The notes beneath the pieces were generated by a model. It was not told the DNA's origin. It was given only the letters and a program-made list of their open reading frames with translations, and made no database searches. A program made the translations under genes and the position numbers. This document shows positions 25,309 to 37,969 of a stretch of DNA of 64,000 nucleotides, piece by piece; position 1 is the stretch's first letter, and every line of letters starts with the position of its first letter. Source of the stretch: Absidia repens (Eukaryota; Mucoromycota; Mucoromycetes; Mucorales; Cunninghamellaceae); NCBI GenBank assembly GCA_002105175.1, contig MCGE01000011.1, positions 372,001-436,000 of the forward strand. Reading direction: 5' to 3'.

Positions 25309-25822
25309 ATGAAGTTTGCTTTTGTCATTGCCGCCCTTTTTGCCGCCAGCGCCATTGCTGCTCCTTGCACTCGACGACATGTTGATGATGTTGCCAGTGG
25401 ACCTGATCTTGAAGCATCTAATGCTGCTGATGTTCCTACTGCCGTGGATGACACACCCGCTACTGATGACACACCCGCTGCTGATGACACGCCTGCTACT
25501 GATGATACACCTGCTGTTGACAATACACCTGCTGTTGATAACACACCAGCTTCCGCTCCTCCTGCTGCTGATAGCACTCCTGAGACTGGCAAAAATGATA
25601 GCTCCACTCAAACTGCTGTGATTAACAATGACAGCCCCGATAAGGGTGGTAAGGGCAGTCTTTTCGGTCTCGATGTAAGTATACATAGATTATCCGCAGT
25701 GAATCAAGCTTGTCAAACTGACTCTTCCTTTTTTTTTTTTTTTTTTTTTTTAATAGACAAGCAGCATCCTTGCCGGAGGTGTTCTCGGTGGCACTGCCAA
25801 TGATGTCAAGCAACTGCATTAA
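25309..25822 (+). CDS. Small secreted Thr/Pro/Asp-rich repeat protein
   Basis: Two exons (25309-25674, 25757-25822) give 143 aa. Residues 1-17 are a clear signal peptide (MKFAFVIAALFAASAIA, cleavage before APC). From about residue 43 there are tandem units of about seven residues of the form DDTPATD / DDTPAAD / DNTPAVD, at least six in a row. An S/T/P-rich part follows, then a short Gly-rich C-terminus SSILAGGVLGGTANDVKQLH. The Thr/Pro repeats would suit O-mannosylation; a cell-surface or secreted role is inference. No GPI signal is evident. I recognise no family. The TATA box at 25200 and AATAAA at 25976-25981 support a real, well-expressed gene. Confidence 0.8.
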
Positions 25823-26574
25823 ACTATAGCTTCTAATTCTTTATCTACAACGCCTTTTTTTCAATTATCATTTGCTATTTGTCTCACGCTCAAACATTGC
25901 CCTTTCTTGCTTTTCTTACTTAGCTCTTACTCATAAAATATCATATTTGATTTTTTGTTCCAATATTTTTTTCGCAATAAACTCCGCACCATTAATACAC
26001 CCAAATCAATGTTTTGTCTACTTTAAAAGAAAAATTCTCGTTCTAGATAGAAGGTAGATCATTTGGTACATAGCTATTATATGAACATGCTCGTTTCCTG
26101 GGGAAATATTATTTCTTTATCGTCCCTAGTAGCCAGCTACGTATTAACTTCCTAAGATCACTTAAAATCAAATATTCGTCAAGTAGGTAAATTTCTCCAT
26201 CATATTCTAATTCCAAGTTTGTACCACTTTGTGCTTCCAGTTTGTTTGTTTTTGAAGAAGAAAAGAGATCTGATGGGATGCGCTTAGATACTTGGATTAT
26301 TTTGCATTGGGCTGACTGATATGAGATAAATAGCATTAGAGCAGGGATAACGCCACGTTTCTTATAAAGGGGTCAAGAATTGCCAATCAATTACTACGCT
26401 CCTTGGTGTAGGGGAAGGGGAACGAGTCATGCCAGTAAGGCAGAAAACAGGAGAAAGTGGCCTATGTTGAAGCTGCACTTATGAAATTGTTCTGGTTTTA
26501 TGATATGAATGGCGGAGCGGAAATGGCTTCACCTTCGATATTAAGTGTTTTAGGATTGTCCGTCAGTCGCTGGG
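25823..26574. other. Intergenic
   Basis: A poly(A) signal AATAAA at 25976-25981 belongs to the secreted protein gene. The rest is non-coding and leads into repeat copy R3. Confidence 0.5.
25976..25981 (+). terminator. Poly(A) signal of secreted repeat protein
   Basis: AATAAA, 154 bases after the stop. Confidence 0.55.
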
Positions 26575-27830
26575 ACTCTTGGGAGTTGTAGTCATAGTGG
26601 GTGAGCTGAGTTTGATAGGACACACTCACACAAAAACATTACAATAGCGGCATTGCTCACTATTTTTATAGGTCAGATAATGATAGATAAAAAGGCATAT
26701 TTTATTGAAATAAAAAGGGTCACATCTAAACTAAAAGCGAGGGGGACAATGTAACAAAGGATCTAATGGAGTAGCTAGAGGGAAACTAATGGGAGATCTA
26801 AAGAATGGTCAGCACTAAACTAAAGGTGCGGTGGTAAAACTAGAACTAATATAACGTACAAGGATTAAGAAGGTCTAAAGGAATATCTTTTATTGAAGCA
26901 CAACCAAAGCCAGCATTCGTCTTAAGGAATGATGGCGAAAAAAAAAGATCTCCAATACAAATCATGAGGGAGACTAATTGGACATATTTCATTGAAGCAA
27001 GTAAAATAAACATTTTTTATTCAGATATAGATACACACAATGATAAACTAACATTAAGCTAAGCTAATGGAGGCTCCAAAAAACCAACTAATAGAGTCTT
27101 CAGATCCTAGATCCAAAATGAAAGGGTTTCCCATGCATCTTGTAATCCCTGAGCTGAAACCCCTTCTAAACTAGTCCTGATATAATTCTAGGTCCAAAAT
27201 AACCCCATACAAGTTGAATGGTGAAGAGAAATTGAAATGTAAAAAAAAAAAAAAAAGGAAAGTGAGCGGCGAAACTAAACATTGGGAGAAAATAAATTCA
27301 CGTGGGCGGGATTTAAATCATTTTTTCTGGTCACTTGTGAGGATACTTAGCAGGAAGGAAGTTCATGATTTTTCCACAACAACCAACACCGCGCAATATC
27401 ATAAACATGGCGATGTACTTCTCATGATATCAACCACCAAAATTCAACACTGTGGCCTGCTGACTCCCTCATCTGTTTAAACAACTGCACCTTTCGAAAG
27501 GGGAGTTGTGATGGTTTTGGACTCAATATAATCCAGCCCAACCTAATATAGTGTCCCTTCCCCTTCACAGTATAGAGCTTTGTTGCTTTCCGTACATAGA
27601 ATGCTTTACCCTCTTTATGGGCATTAGTTGACCTTATGTTATGTTTATTTCGAGGTGCCCCTGCCTTAGTATGTGCATTCTCCTTTATACACACACTCCA
27701 TACTCATCACTACGCACCCATAAACTCCTCAAGTTAAGATAGGCGTCTAGGTACTGATATTAGATTGTATTAGTTTAGTGCTAGTTGTCATGGTTTGTAT
27801 TTATATCCGAATAAAATATGCCATGGCTTT
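26575..27830 (-). repeat. Dispersed repeat family, copy R3
   Basis: The minus arm runs leftwards from CACGTGGGCGGGATTTAAA (27299-27317). It passes the shared block at 27110-27180 (AAAGGGTTTCCCATGCATC, CTGAGCTGAAACCCC) and ACATATTTCATTGA-type subunits at 26700-27000, ending near CATAGTGGGTGAGCTGAG (about 26593). A short plus-oriented fragment (ATTAGTTTAGTGCTAGTTGTC followed by CCGAATAAAATATG) lies at 27767-27823, as in R1. Confidence 0.75.
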
Positions 27831-28284
27831 GTGTTTTTAATATTCTTATCTCTCAATTGGGTATACCATACTCCACACTTTATTGCAAGTACATAGAGCA
27901 AAAAATGCAGGTATGTATGTACAAAAAAAAAAAAAAAATAGATAACACAATGTTGGGCGTTATACGACTTCAATCAACCGTAGTGCCCAGCGCTACGTAT
28001 ACTGGGCTTCAAAATTGAAATGGGAATGGTTTTTAAAAAATGGCCTTGATGGATGACTAAAAATTAGAAGATGGGATGCATATAAATGACACAAAGAATA
28101 ACTGGCATGACAACAATCTGAGTGATATATACATTGTTATATTATGTACCTGGTACTTGAATGGATAAATGTAAAAGGAATGACGAAAAAAAAAATGTGG
28201 GTATTTTGGAGGTATACTGTACTGTACAGTACTGTACAGTACTCTACAGTCAGTACAAAATGAATCGCCTCAGGGAGACTGGAA
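27831..28284. other. Spacer between repeat copies R3 and R4
   Basis: No gene. It contains a GTACTGTACAGTACTGTACAG-type palindromic microsatellite at about 28216-28258. Confidence 0.5.
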
Positions 28285-29050
28285 TATTTCAACTCCCGCA
28301 CACGTGGAATTTTATTTTTTCCCTCCCCTGTTTTTTTCACCTCTCTTTCCATTTTTTTTCTTTACCATTCAATTTATTTGAGATTATATTGGACTTAGAT
28401 TAGTGTTAGGACTAGTTTAGGAAGAGTTTAAGCTCAGGGATTACAAGATGCAAGGGGAACCCCTTTCATTTTGGATCTAGGATCTGGAGGCACTATTAGT
28501 AGGCTTTTTGGAGCCTCCATTAGCTTAGCTTATTGTTAGTTTGTCATAGTCTGTATATATATATACATGAATAAAACGTGTCTTTTTTTACATACTTCAA
28601 TGAAAAATGTCCAATTATTCTCCGTCATGGCTTGTGCAATAGGTCCCGGTTGTTACTACCATCACTCCTTCTAATTAGGTAGACCGTTGTTATGCCTCAA
28701 TCTTCTGATTGAATGAAATAGCTTACTATTGATTGTTTTTATAAAAATTTGATAAAGAATACCATTTCATTCCTTCTTAATTTTAGTACAACATATTAGA
28801 CTCTATATTACCATCATTAGTTTAGCGTTTGACCTTTCTTCAGATCTCGCATTAGTCTCACTCACGGTTCCTTCTATTGAATCCCTTGTTACAGGTAGTC
28901 CTCCTCCGTTGATTTTAATATTTATCAATATGCTTTAATAAAATATGTTTTTTATTTGCTGCTCTTTGACCCATTCAAAATTGAATAAAATTCTATTGTA
29001 CTATTTTGTGAGTGTTCTACCGTACTATTAAAGATTGAGACGTTGTGGCT
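28285..29050 (+). repeat. Dispersed repeat family, copy R4
   Basis: The plus arm starts CTCCCGCACACGTGG (about 28293). The shared block follows at 28390-28470 (TTAGATTAGTGTTAGGACTAG, CTCAGGGATTACAAGATGC), then ATGAATAAAACGTGTC and CTTCAATGAAAAATGTCC subunits, and the TTTTGTGAGTGTTCTACC box at about 29005. It lies head-to-head with R3. Confidence 0.75.
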
Positions 29051-29552
29051 CCACAATTATACAGAGAAATCAGTGGTATCCTCTGCATATACTCTAAGAG
29101 TTTCTGTCAGAGGATTCTTTTTACGTATCCTCGTCAAATATGAAAAAGTCATCACCAGCTCCTTCAAAAATGATATAATATTTCATTGAAACACATGTAC
29201 CGCTAACCCATCTTTTCTTTTCTTTTTTGGTGGCGCATACTTCATCCCGAGCAACCATTTTCCCGCAACTCTTTCCCAAGATTTGCTCGAGCATTCCTAG
29301 TTCGTTCCCGTTTGATTTGAAAAAAAAAAAAAAAACGAAGGCAGAGTCTGGACAGTAGGTAGTATTAAAAAGGTATCCTTCTTTATTTTTTATTCAAAAT
29401 CAAAGAGCGTAAAAGAGATAATAATATGGGATAAAAGGAGGGGGGGAGTAAAAATATATATATGTAAAAGTGTCAAAAAAAAACCAACTAATTCTAAACG
29501 ATCCACCAACGAATAAAACAAAACAAAAAACTAAAGAAAAGGTCCGCTTCGT
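29051..29552. other. Intergenic, 3' region of the Sel1-repeat gene
   Basis: TTTATT at 29382-29387 is a probable poly(A) signal for the minus-strand gene. Otherwise AT-rich and non-coding. Confidence 0.5.
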
Positions 29553-31419
29553 CTACTTGGGATCATACTTCTTTTTCCAAATCCAAGAATTCCCCATGAT
29601 CCCATGTCCTTGCTTATCCGCCTTTCGGTAGTATTTCGCAGCCAGAGGCACATCCTTTTTGACTCCGTGACCATGGTAGTAGCAGTGGCCCAGATCATTC
29701 TGTGCATCAGCATCCCCCAAATCAGCAGCTATTTTGAAAAAATGCACGGCGGTTTCCTTGTTTTTGCGGCACCCCCACCCATGACGGAACGAGATGCCCA
29801 TTTCGTAGATGCTCATGATCAGTTCACCCTTGGACGCAGACGTATTAACGGTTTTCGACAAGCTGTTGAGATCCATCACCGCATGTTCCGCCGCCTTTTG
29901 TATGTATTGGAACGCCACAGGCTCGTTTTTCTGACATCCCCAGCCATGACGCAGCGACACGCCGTAAAAAAACATCGCCATGGGAAGTTGGAGCTGTGAC
30001 GCCTTGTGGAAGTAGTACGTGGCCTGCTCCAGTTTTCCAGATTCGTGATATTTGATCCCTTCCAGTAGTAATGCTTCGCCTTCCGATACAGGTTCGTCTT
30101 TCTTCTTTCCGCTGCCGCCACTCTGCTGCTGCTGTTGATGTTGATGTTGCTGATTTTGTTGGTATTGTTGTTGATTGTTTGACGAGGGCGATAAAGTCGA
30201 TGGCTGTTGTTGTTGTTGATGGTTGTCAGTAGAAGGAGAAGCGAGGTATTGCCTAGCTGATGAAGGGGTGTGTGGAGAAACAGTACGTGGTGAGGATCCA
30301 TAGGAACCAGGTGTCAATGAAGGCGTCAATTGAGAAGATGAAGGCAAGGGAGACCGCTGCGGTTGTACCGAGAGAGGAGTTGTGGCATTATTCAGATTTT
30401 GATTATGCGAAGAGACTGATCGATCAGGTGTGGGTGGAATTACCAAGGGGGTCAGTTGTTGCGGATGTTTCGACGATTTGCTGTGGCTGCTGGTTATGCT
30501 TGAGGATCTGGTGCTGTACGTCGATCTTGAAGGTGTAAGTTGTAAGGTAAAATTGTCATCACCATTACCGGCGCCGCCATGGCTGTACTGTTGTTGGTCA
30601 TAGACGGAGTTTTGGTATACAGCTTTTTCAATAGTGGCGGAAGAAGCTTGAGGGTAAGGAGTGTTCACCTGCTCTATTTTCACTGGAATTTCTACATGCT
30701 GGACACGTGGTTCGATGATCGTTGAGGGTCGCTTCACAGGTATATCAGAGCCATTAATGGATTCCATATCGCTTGTGTTTTGGAAGAAGTCAATGTCAGC
30801 AAATGATGGCTCTTGATGTTTCGATTGATAATAGGATTGATAGTTGTCAGAGCCGGAGTCCAGAAATTGTTGCGATCCATACACGCTGGCAGGTGCCATA
30901 GTTGACATATTAGGTTCTAAAAACAGAAATTAAAACAATCAGTAAATGAGGAGTACAATACAATGAGTTGGGTTGCTTTTCTTTACCGATGAATGTTTGC
31001 CGAGAAGTACCAGATGATGGGGCGACATTTTGTATGGGATCGATCAGAGAATCACGGCCATAAGTGTCATAGAGAGTGTCATAAGGTGATGACGATTGGT
31101 GCTGCTGCTGGAGTTGCGCTGTATAATATTGTGGATTGGGTTGAGTCTCCGGTGTCATAGCCTAGTAAGTTCATGGTTAGTCGGTACATATAATTTGTGT
31201 TACACGCTGCACTTTATTTTGTTCAAGGGATATATATTGGCACTTACGGTGAGATCTCTTGGAGCAGTAGCTGGAATGATTCTATTCAGGAACAAAGGGT
31301 AAAGAAGGGCTGATATAAATATATGTATCTGTCAGTTCATTTTCGATAACTTACCTTGAGTTTGGAGTAACAAATTGGAGAGAAGACTCAGAAGGATGGT
31401 GTTGCTGTTTTCGAAACAT
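29553..31419 (-). CDS. Sel1-repeat protein, Dsf2/Nif1-like
   Basis: Four exons in phase give 545 aa: 31419-31355, 31281-31248, 31161-30987, 30916-29553. The first 360 residues are disordered (S/T/P/Q-rich, with poly-Q and N stretches). Residues about 370-535 form TPR-like Sel1 repeats: YFHKASQLQLPMAMFFYGV, SLRHGWGCQKNEPVAFQYI, MGISFRHGWGCRKNKETAV, LGHCYYHGHGVKKDVPLAA. The protein ends GNSWIWKKKYDPK, a tail I associate with the fungal Dsf2/Nif1 group of scaffold proteins (fission yeast Nif1 acts on Nim1 in mitotic entry). The role here is inferred. The 34-nt second exon has good splice sites and keeps phase. Confidence 0.8.
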
Positions 31420-32168
31420 GGAGTTTATCGGTAAAGGTGTATGATAAGCAATTAGGCACAGTAAGAAGAACGAAGTATATAGGTTGAAGTATGAATATAG
31501 GAATCAAATATGTAAAGCAAATGTATGATTACAGAGTACCATAAACACAAGAAGGTGAATAAAAAGGAAGGTGAAATGAAGGTTATAAATAATAAGGAAA
31601 GGAGAGGGATGGGCTTGTTCACAAACAAGTAGATGAGGGAGCAAGAGGAAGGAAGGGTTGATAAAAGAAGAGAAAGAATAAAAAAACAGGAGCACGTCGT
31701 TTGCGATACTTCATTCTGAATTCAATATCCGCCTTACCCGCTTCTGCGTTCAGTAAACTTGGGAACCCCATTTATTTATTTATTTTGATAATTACGATGT
31801 ACTAAAAAAGAAAAATGTGTATTTCTATGTATTTCTATATACTTCCCACATGTAATCATGACACTAAGATACAGTTATGTGATATCGCTCTTCCAAAAAC
31901 TAGATGTTTCTGTCAATTAAAATGAAATTTCTCCTTTTTCGAGGCATGTCAAGGCTGTCTACACTGATTTCCGAATGTGACACAAATCATCGAGAGGGGT
32001 TTGGTTATAAAAATAGTAACATTTCACTCACTTCAAATTGTTTGTCGATCAACCCACCCCACACTTCATAAAAAAAATAAATGAAGCACGCCACCACTGC
32101 CATCATCATCATCATATATATAAAAGTCAAATAACTGAGCGTTCATATCAGCAAATGTATAATTTCTT

Positions 32169-32213
<45 letters not shown>

Positions 32214-32264
32214 ATAAACTAAACTAAATAATATATATATATGTGTGTATAACTAACTGACTGA
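31420..32264. other. Intergenic: promoter of Sel1-repeat gene and 3' region of ATG9
   Basis: AT-rich. TTTATT at 32167-32172 is the likely ATG9 poly(A) signal, next to an A tract at 32176-32211. A (TCA)n run is at about 32102-32115. No gene. Confidence 0.55.
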
Positions 32265-35200
32265 TTATACTGTAGGCTTGTTGTTCAGGTCATAAAATTG
32301 ATTTAATAGTCCCATCATGCCCGGTACTTGATTTGGATCCAGAATTTCATCATCGTCGTCCTCATCCTCGCCATCACCGTTGTTCATGTTCCCCACTAAA
32401 GGAGCATCCGTTCTAGGTCGTTCGAAGGAATCACCGAGGTTGCTTGGAATCCTGCCTTCGGGTACACCGTATTGATTCAATTGTGTTGGAGGCGGTTTCG
32501 TTGATGGCGGTTCTGAAAACTCCATGCTTGATGGCTGTATTGTAGGTACAAAGTGTGTTCTTTGAAATGCGAATCCAGTAGGAGAGTAAGCTTGTTCCAT
32601 AATATCTTCATCATCCGTGGTCGCTTGCTGCTGTTGCTGCTGTTGTTGTTGTTGCTGTTCATCCTGATGAAGTTGACCGTGTTGGCCCATTGTTTGCGGG
32701 TAATCATGATCTACTTCGTCGCCGTCGTCGTCATTCACATCATCGTTCCATGCTTTGGGTGATTCGTTCGTTTGTAGCGGTGTCGCTCTTCTTGATGGTT
32801 CCCCCGATCTATTCTTGGTGTTTTGAAACGCTGTCAATCTGGATAGGTACATAGAGCCTGACATTTCATTTGGTTCCCAGTTTGGATTGTTTGCCTATAA
32901 AATAAATTTCAGTATAATCACGTTATGCCTTAATTTTCCGGACCCACACCATTCATATACATATATATATACTTTTTTTTCTTACCTTGAAATTGATAAA
33001 GCTCTTTTCCATTTTGCCTTCCTTGCTGAGGTAGTAATCATCTTCGATCTTGGTAGGAGCCCCATACTTGACATTGCCATGTCGTTCAAAATCAAACTGC
33101 GCAAAACTGCAAACATATCCTAGGCCATCCACATGCACCGAGAACTCCCGGAAAAAGTCCACAATTTGTTCCGCACTTGAAGGAAGGGAAAAGCCCAAAA
33201 TCACCGGAGTAAATATCACACTAATCAATTCTTGCAAAAAGAGTGACACCTTGTAATCAAAAAGCTGGCAAAACTGAGCACGTACTTCATCCGTATGCAA
33301 TTGACCATGCCATTCACTGGGGAAGTAATGAGTGTGTTCCACTACTTGTCGTAATAAAATTTCAGGTTCAAAGATCAAATGCTCGTCAGGAATCATGCGT
33401 CGACTGATTTCAAAGATAGCACCAAAGATTCCCATGTAAAAAAAGATTGTCCTGTTTGCTGTAAGTTCAAAGTTCACCAATGCTTCAGAGTCAAATAATG
33501 TCAATATAAGAAGTACACCTGCAATCGATCCAGTAATAAAAGCCACAAATCTAATATAATCATCAAATGGACGTTCGTCAAAGATATTCCACAATACAAC
33601 CCCCCCCGGTCACACCCCTCCCCAGTCCCATGTTATCCATTTATACCTTGCCATCAATGCAGTTTTTTCTTTCGGGAACTGATCAATATACTTGTTAGCA
33701 ATAGGCACACTTGAACTGATACGACCTCGGACAAGGTGAGGCAATTCGTTAAATTCTCGGAATTTCCATTTGGCAAAAGGCGAGTAACTTCTTGATCCTA
33801 TTTCGCTTGGGTTTTTGCGGAATTCCTATGTCACCAAAGCGCCCCCCCCCCACAGAAAAAAAAAATGGCATTAGCATCACATCAACTATGGATAAACGTT
33901 CTTACAGAAGATACTTACCTCGAAATACCGAAAGAAGAAGTAAACCACAAGATAGACCAATATAAAAGGAGTAAAGACAAGATTCAGCAGCGCCATAAAA
34001 ATGAACCGACGACGCAAACTATTTACATACCCCATCCCATCCCATGTATTAGTTTACTGTCATCATCTCCAATCGAATCTATTGCTTTGTTTTGTTTTGT
34101 TTTACCCTGCTACCAAGAGAGGACGGTTTTTTTGCCTTAAGAAGCGTTTTCTAACTTGTCCACGTTCGTCAAACACATAACTAAGCACACAAAACGACAA
34201 GTTCCATTCAAGATCACGGGTAAACATATACTTATGTCGAAGATAAGGCAATGGAATGGTGATATTCAAGACGTCCTTGTTGAAAAGGGCAATCAGGTAG
34301 TTGTCTTTTCGCATGATTCGATTGGCGACATCATGTTCGTTGAGACGAAGAGGTGAGGATCGAGCAGTGTTTGGATTGGTTTCACGAATGTCAACAATAC
34401 GAGCAAGGATTTGCTGCCAAGATACTGTCTGCATATCTTTCTAAAGAAGTGAAAATACCGAGAGATAAAACGATATCAGCTAGTCGTTTTTTCCTCCTTG
34501 TCTCTTTGATGTCATATCGCAACTTACATCCGGTATTTCCAGTAAATGGTGATAAAAGTTATACATTTCATTGAGTGAAGGTATATCCCGAAGGAAACGA
34601 ATAGCTTGCCAAGTCCACCAAATAATAAACATTGTCAAAAAGAGGAAAGTTGAGGATGATAACCTAATTGCCAAAATGAAAAATGAAACGTAGGCGATAA
34701 GTATGACTTTTATATATACATATGGCGGGGGAATGCTTTGACATACCTGGAATAGCAATGGGGTATAATGACTTCAGATAAAGAGTGGCGATTTGGTATT
34801 TCAGAATAATTCACACAGCCAACCAAGAAAGTAGAATAAAATATCAGAAAAGCCAACACCAAAAGATTCAGCAAGCGAGCCATAAGTATACAATAGAGTC
34901 CTTTGCCTTGATAATAGTTGTACACCTTTTGGAAAAAGTCATCCATGTTTTCGACATTAGTCCAACGCCACATAGTTCGGTCAAGTGTTGAGACCTTAGT
35001 TTGAGTAGAGCCAGTCGAAGTATATTGTTTATCTTCTTGCCACGTAGTTCTTTTCCTTGTTGAAGTAGATGGTTGATGATGCCGCAGTTCTTCTTGTTGT
35101 TGTTGCTGCTGCGGTTTTTCTACTAACAAAGACGCTGGGGCCTCCAAGTCGGACTCGTCGTCGTCGTCTTCGCCGTCGGATATATTAGAAGAGTATTGGT

Positions 35201-35354
35201 GTAATTGTTGATATCGATGTTGTGGAAGGAATCGGGGTCTATTTGCCAATGGTGAAGAAATAATAGGTCGCTTTCCCATGCGTTTTGTTGATATTGCATC
35301 CATATCGATTTCTTCATCAGATAGCTGAGAATGAAGTAGACTTGATTCAGCCAT
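32265..35354 (-). CDS. ATG9: Autophagy protein Atg9
   Basis: Seven exons in phase give 850 aa: 35354-34747, 34663-34528, 34440-34106, 34018-33919, 33825-33647, 33550-32986, 32894-32265. Atg9 is the multispanning lipid scramblase of autophagosome-forming vesicles. Hallmarks are [20 protein letters not shown] before the first helix, [54 protein letters not shown], and [20 protein letters not shown]. Helices lie at about 156-182, 205-228, 360-385, 453-475 and 490-510. The N- and C-terminal tails (1-145 and about 640-850) are disordered and acidic or Q-rich, as usual. The donor of exon 3 at 34106 rather than 34114 and the acceptor of exon 6 at 33550 were chosen because they restore phase and the conserved VAGLRRRF and MARFVAF joins. 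Confidence 0.95.
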
Positions 35355-36704
35355 ATTGATAATACAGAGGTTATGGAGGTTCAAAAACAAATAAAAAAAA
35401 AAGAGAGAAAGAAAGTAAGTGTTAAAAAGAAGGAAATAGGGGAGTTGCTGAAATCAAAGCAGATGCGGGATTTAAAAATACAGCTCATGCTAGCTTTCTC
35501 GTGACCAGACCGAACACAGCTAGCCTTCTGGAGTCCCCAAATCATTTGAGAAACATATGGTAGGGATGAATATATACTGTAGATATATTGTATCAAAGTG
35601 TACACTACTGAATACCTTCATCAAGAAGTATGTCATTGAGCTTTTACTTTTATTTTTCTATTTTTGCCTAAATGCTAGCGCATCATTTTACGCAGTAATG
35701 GTGACAATGATCTTACCTGACATAAATGACTGATCCTACCTAATATGTCATTTGTATCGCTAAAGATATTCACCAAAACCCTTGCCAACTTTTTTTTTTC
35801 ACGACCTAATGCCCAATCACTAAAACGTTAATGCACAACATGTGTAAAATAAAATTGAGCCAAGATAACATACATGTCCATAACAACAAGATATACAATA
35901 GTTTATTTAATAAGATAAAAAGGTGATAATGAAGACAACTAAGCTAAGGAAGCTAACTACTAAAGATCAAAACTTAGACACATGTCCATTTCTATGCATA
36001 CAGTAGTAAAATAGGCGATTCACATTAGCATTTGCTCGTCGTTATATATGGGTTATATATATATACTACCTTCAAAAATTTGGTCTAAGTTTGAATCTTA
36101 GCCCTAACACAACGACCATTGAATCCATAATTAACCCCACCCCTTCCCACTCTAGAAAAAGACCGTCCGAAAAGGCGAAGGTAGAGAAATAGATACCAGA
36201 TATTCAATTCGTCCCAGTCGCAGCGTTTTTGTCCGGATTCATGTGTAGTGTCACCTATCGAGCGAGGATCCAGTCATATAGACCATAGCCAATAAATAAA
36301 TGTCAGTACTGTGCAGGATATGGCGAAGGACTGCCACATAATTGTCAACCCTTACCCCCACAGCTAATAAACGGTAAACCTTCCGATCCCCCACCCACCC
36401 TGTTTTCCACGGAGAAGTCAGTATTCACTTATGTAGAATATCAATCAACACTTTCCATGTCATGTCACGCAAAAAGCATAACAAGGCTGTGATTCATGCT
36501 ATAAGATATAATAGATCGAAAAAAAAGAAAAGCAATGGACAAGTATCAGAAAAGGATATCAGAGATACATATTTTCTCTACAAAAATGAAGAAAAACAAT
36601 AATAACAAACATATGACAATAAAACAATGCTTTTTTTTATTCAAATTTGATAACAAAAATATAAAAAAAAAGGGGCAAGTAACTAAAACCAGGAAGTCGC
36701 ACCT
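35355..36704. other. Intergenic: ATG9 promoter and eL21 3' region
   Basis: Non-coding. A GCGGGATTTAAA sequence at 35466-35477 echoes the repeat-family box but without the rest of the arm. TTTATT at 36636-36641 is the likely eL21 poly(A) signal. Confidence 0.5.
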
Positions 36705-37466
36705 TTACAAAAGAGTTTCGTAGGGGATAGCAGTGATAGTTTGAGGGACGTTGTCAGCAGTGGAGACATGACGAGCTTCACGGGGTTGGACAGGGATACG
36801 CTTGAGGTTAACCTTGACTATAAAATAAAAATGACAAATGCAAAGAAAAGGTGTGTGGTAAGTATATATCATCATACGAATGATTCTCTCCATGCTCTTC
36901 ATTGTATATGCACTTACTTCCAGCAGCACGGGCATCCTTCTTCTTTTGAGCGTTTTCCTTGACACGGTCCAAGAATTCTTGACGGCACTTGGAGTGCTTG
37001 ACGTGTTCAATACGGAGGTTCACACGCTTTTCCATGTAACGGCTACCGACCTTCTTGTAGATGATCACACCAACAGCAGACTTGGTGACGTTGTAGACAA
37101 CACCAGTACGACTATCAAGTAAAAAAAAAAAAAAAGGTAATACAGTTAATGATGATTTTCTTGTATCGATACAAAGAAAGAGCAAAATGTGTGATACATA
37201 CCCGTGGTAGAACTTGTGGGGCATACCCTTTTGGACAGCAGCGTTGGCCTTGATATCGACGATATCACCAACCTTGTAAGTCTTCAAGTAGGTAGACAAA
37301 GGAATGGAGCCATGTTCCCGGAAGTTACGGGAGAACATGTGGCGAGTACGAGCACGGACTAAAATAATACATAAAAAGAAAAAAAGAATGATGAGTGATA
37401 AAGGAGAAGTAATGATGAAATGGAATATAAATTGGTTTGATACATACGACCGAAGGAGTGAGGCAT
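36705..37466 (-). CDS. RPL21: 60S ribosomal protein eL21 (RPL21)
   Basis: Four exons in phase give 160 aa, the exact family length: 37466-37448, 37358-37202, 37111-36918, 36817-36705. Conserved segments are [75 protein letters not shown] and the C-terminus [14 protein letters not shown]. The first exon is only 19 nt and codes MPHSFG plus one base. Codon use is strongly biased to C-ending codons, as expected for a highly expressed gene. It shares a divergent promoter with uS4. Confidence 0.97.
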
Positions 37467-37969
37467 TCTATAGACAAGATAAAATAAAAAAAAAAAAAAA
37501 AAAAGTATTAATATCATTCAACATTTTGCATCAACAAACATCAATAACAAAGCCACCATAAACATTGACCAATATTACAAAGAGTACAAAATCAAAGCAA
37601 AAGCCAAGATTCTATTCATCTTCATATATACGATCCAATCTGTAAAGGGTGCCGATCAAGACAAAGGTGTATATATGTATACATATTTGTTGCTTTACCT
37701 AACGAGTCTAAAATGTGGAAAAGAGAAGGAACACAAGGAGATTCAAGTCGCCAAAGTCTTTAGTTTCCTCAACAAATTTTTTTTCCAGAAAGGACGGCCA
37801 ATGTCCGTGGCTTGGAAATTAAGCCAATAAAAAAAGCCAGGACAAAATTTTCTGAACGGTCATTAAAATATTATTTAACAAAAAAAAAAAAGGGTGGGTC
37901 AACGGGAGCGATTATTCTCTCTCTCTCTCTCTATCTTTATCTCTACCTTAATCTACACAAAAAAAAAAC
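37467..37969. promoter_or_regulatory. Divergent promoter of eL21 and uS4
   Basis: 503 bp between two outward-facing ribosomal protein ATGs. On the uS4 side there is a (CT)n tract at about 37915-37935 just before the leader. An AAAATTTT core at about 37843-37850 resembles the yeast RRPE element; that match is weak evidence. Co-regulation is inferred from the arrangement. Confidence 0.65.

Noticed and set aside
29604..29999. Plus-strand 131-codon frame opposite the Sel1 repeats
   Set aside because: Antisense shadow of the repeat-coding exon.
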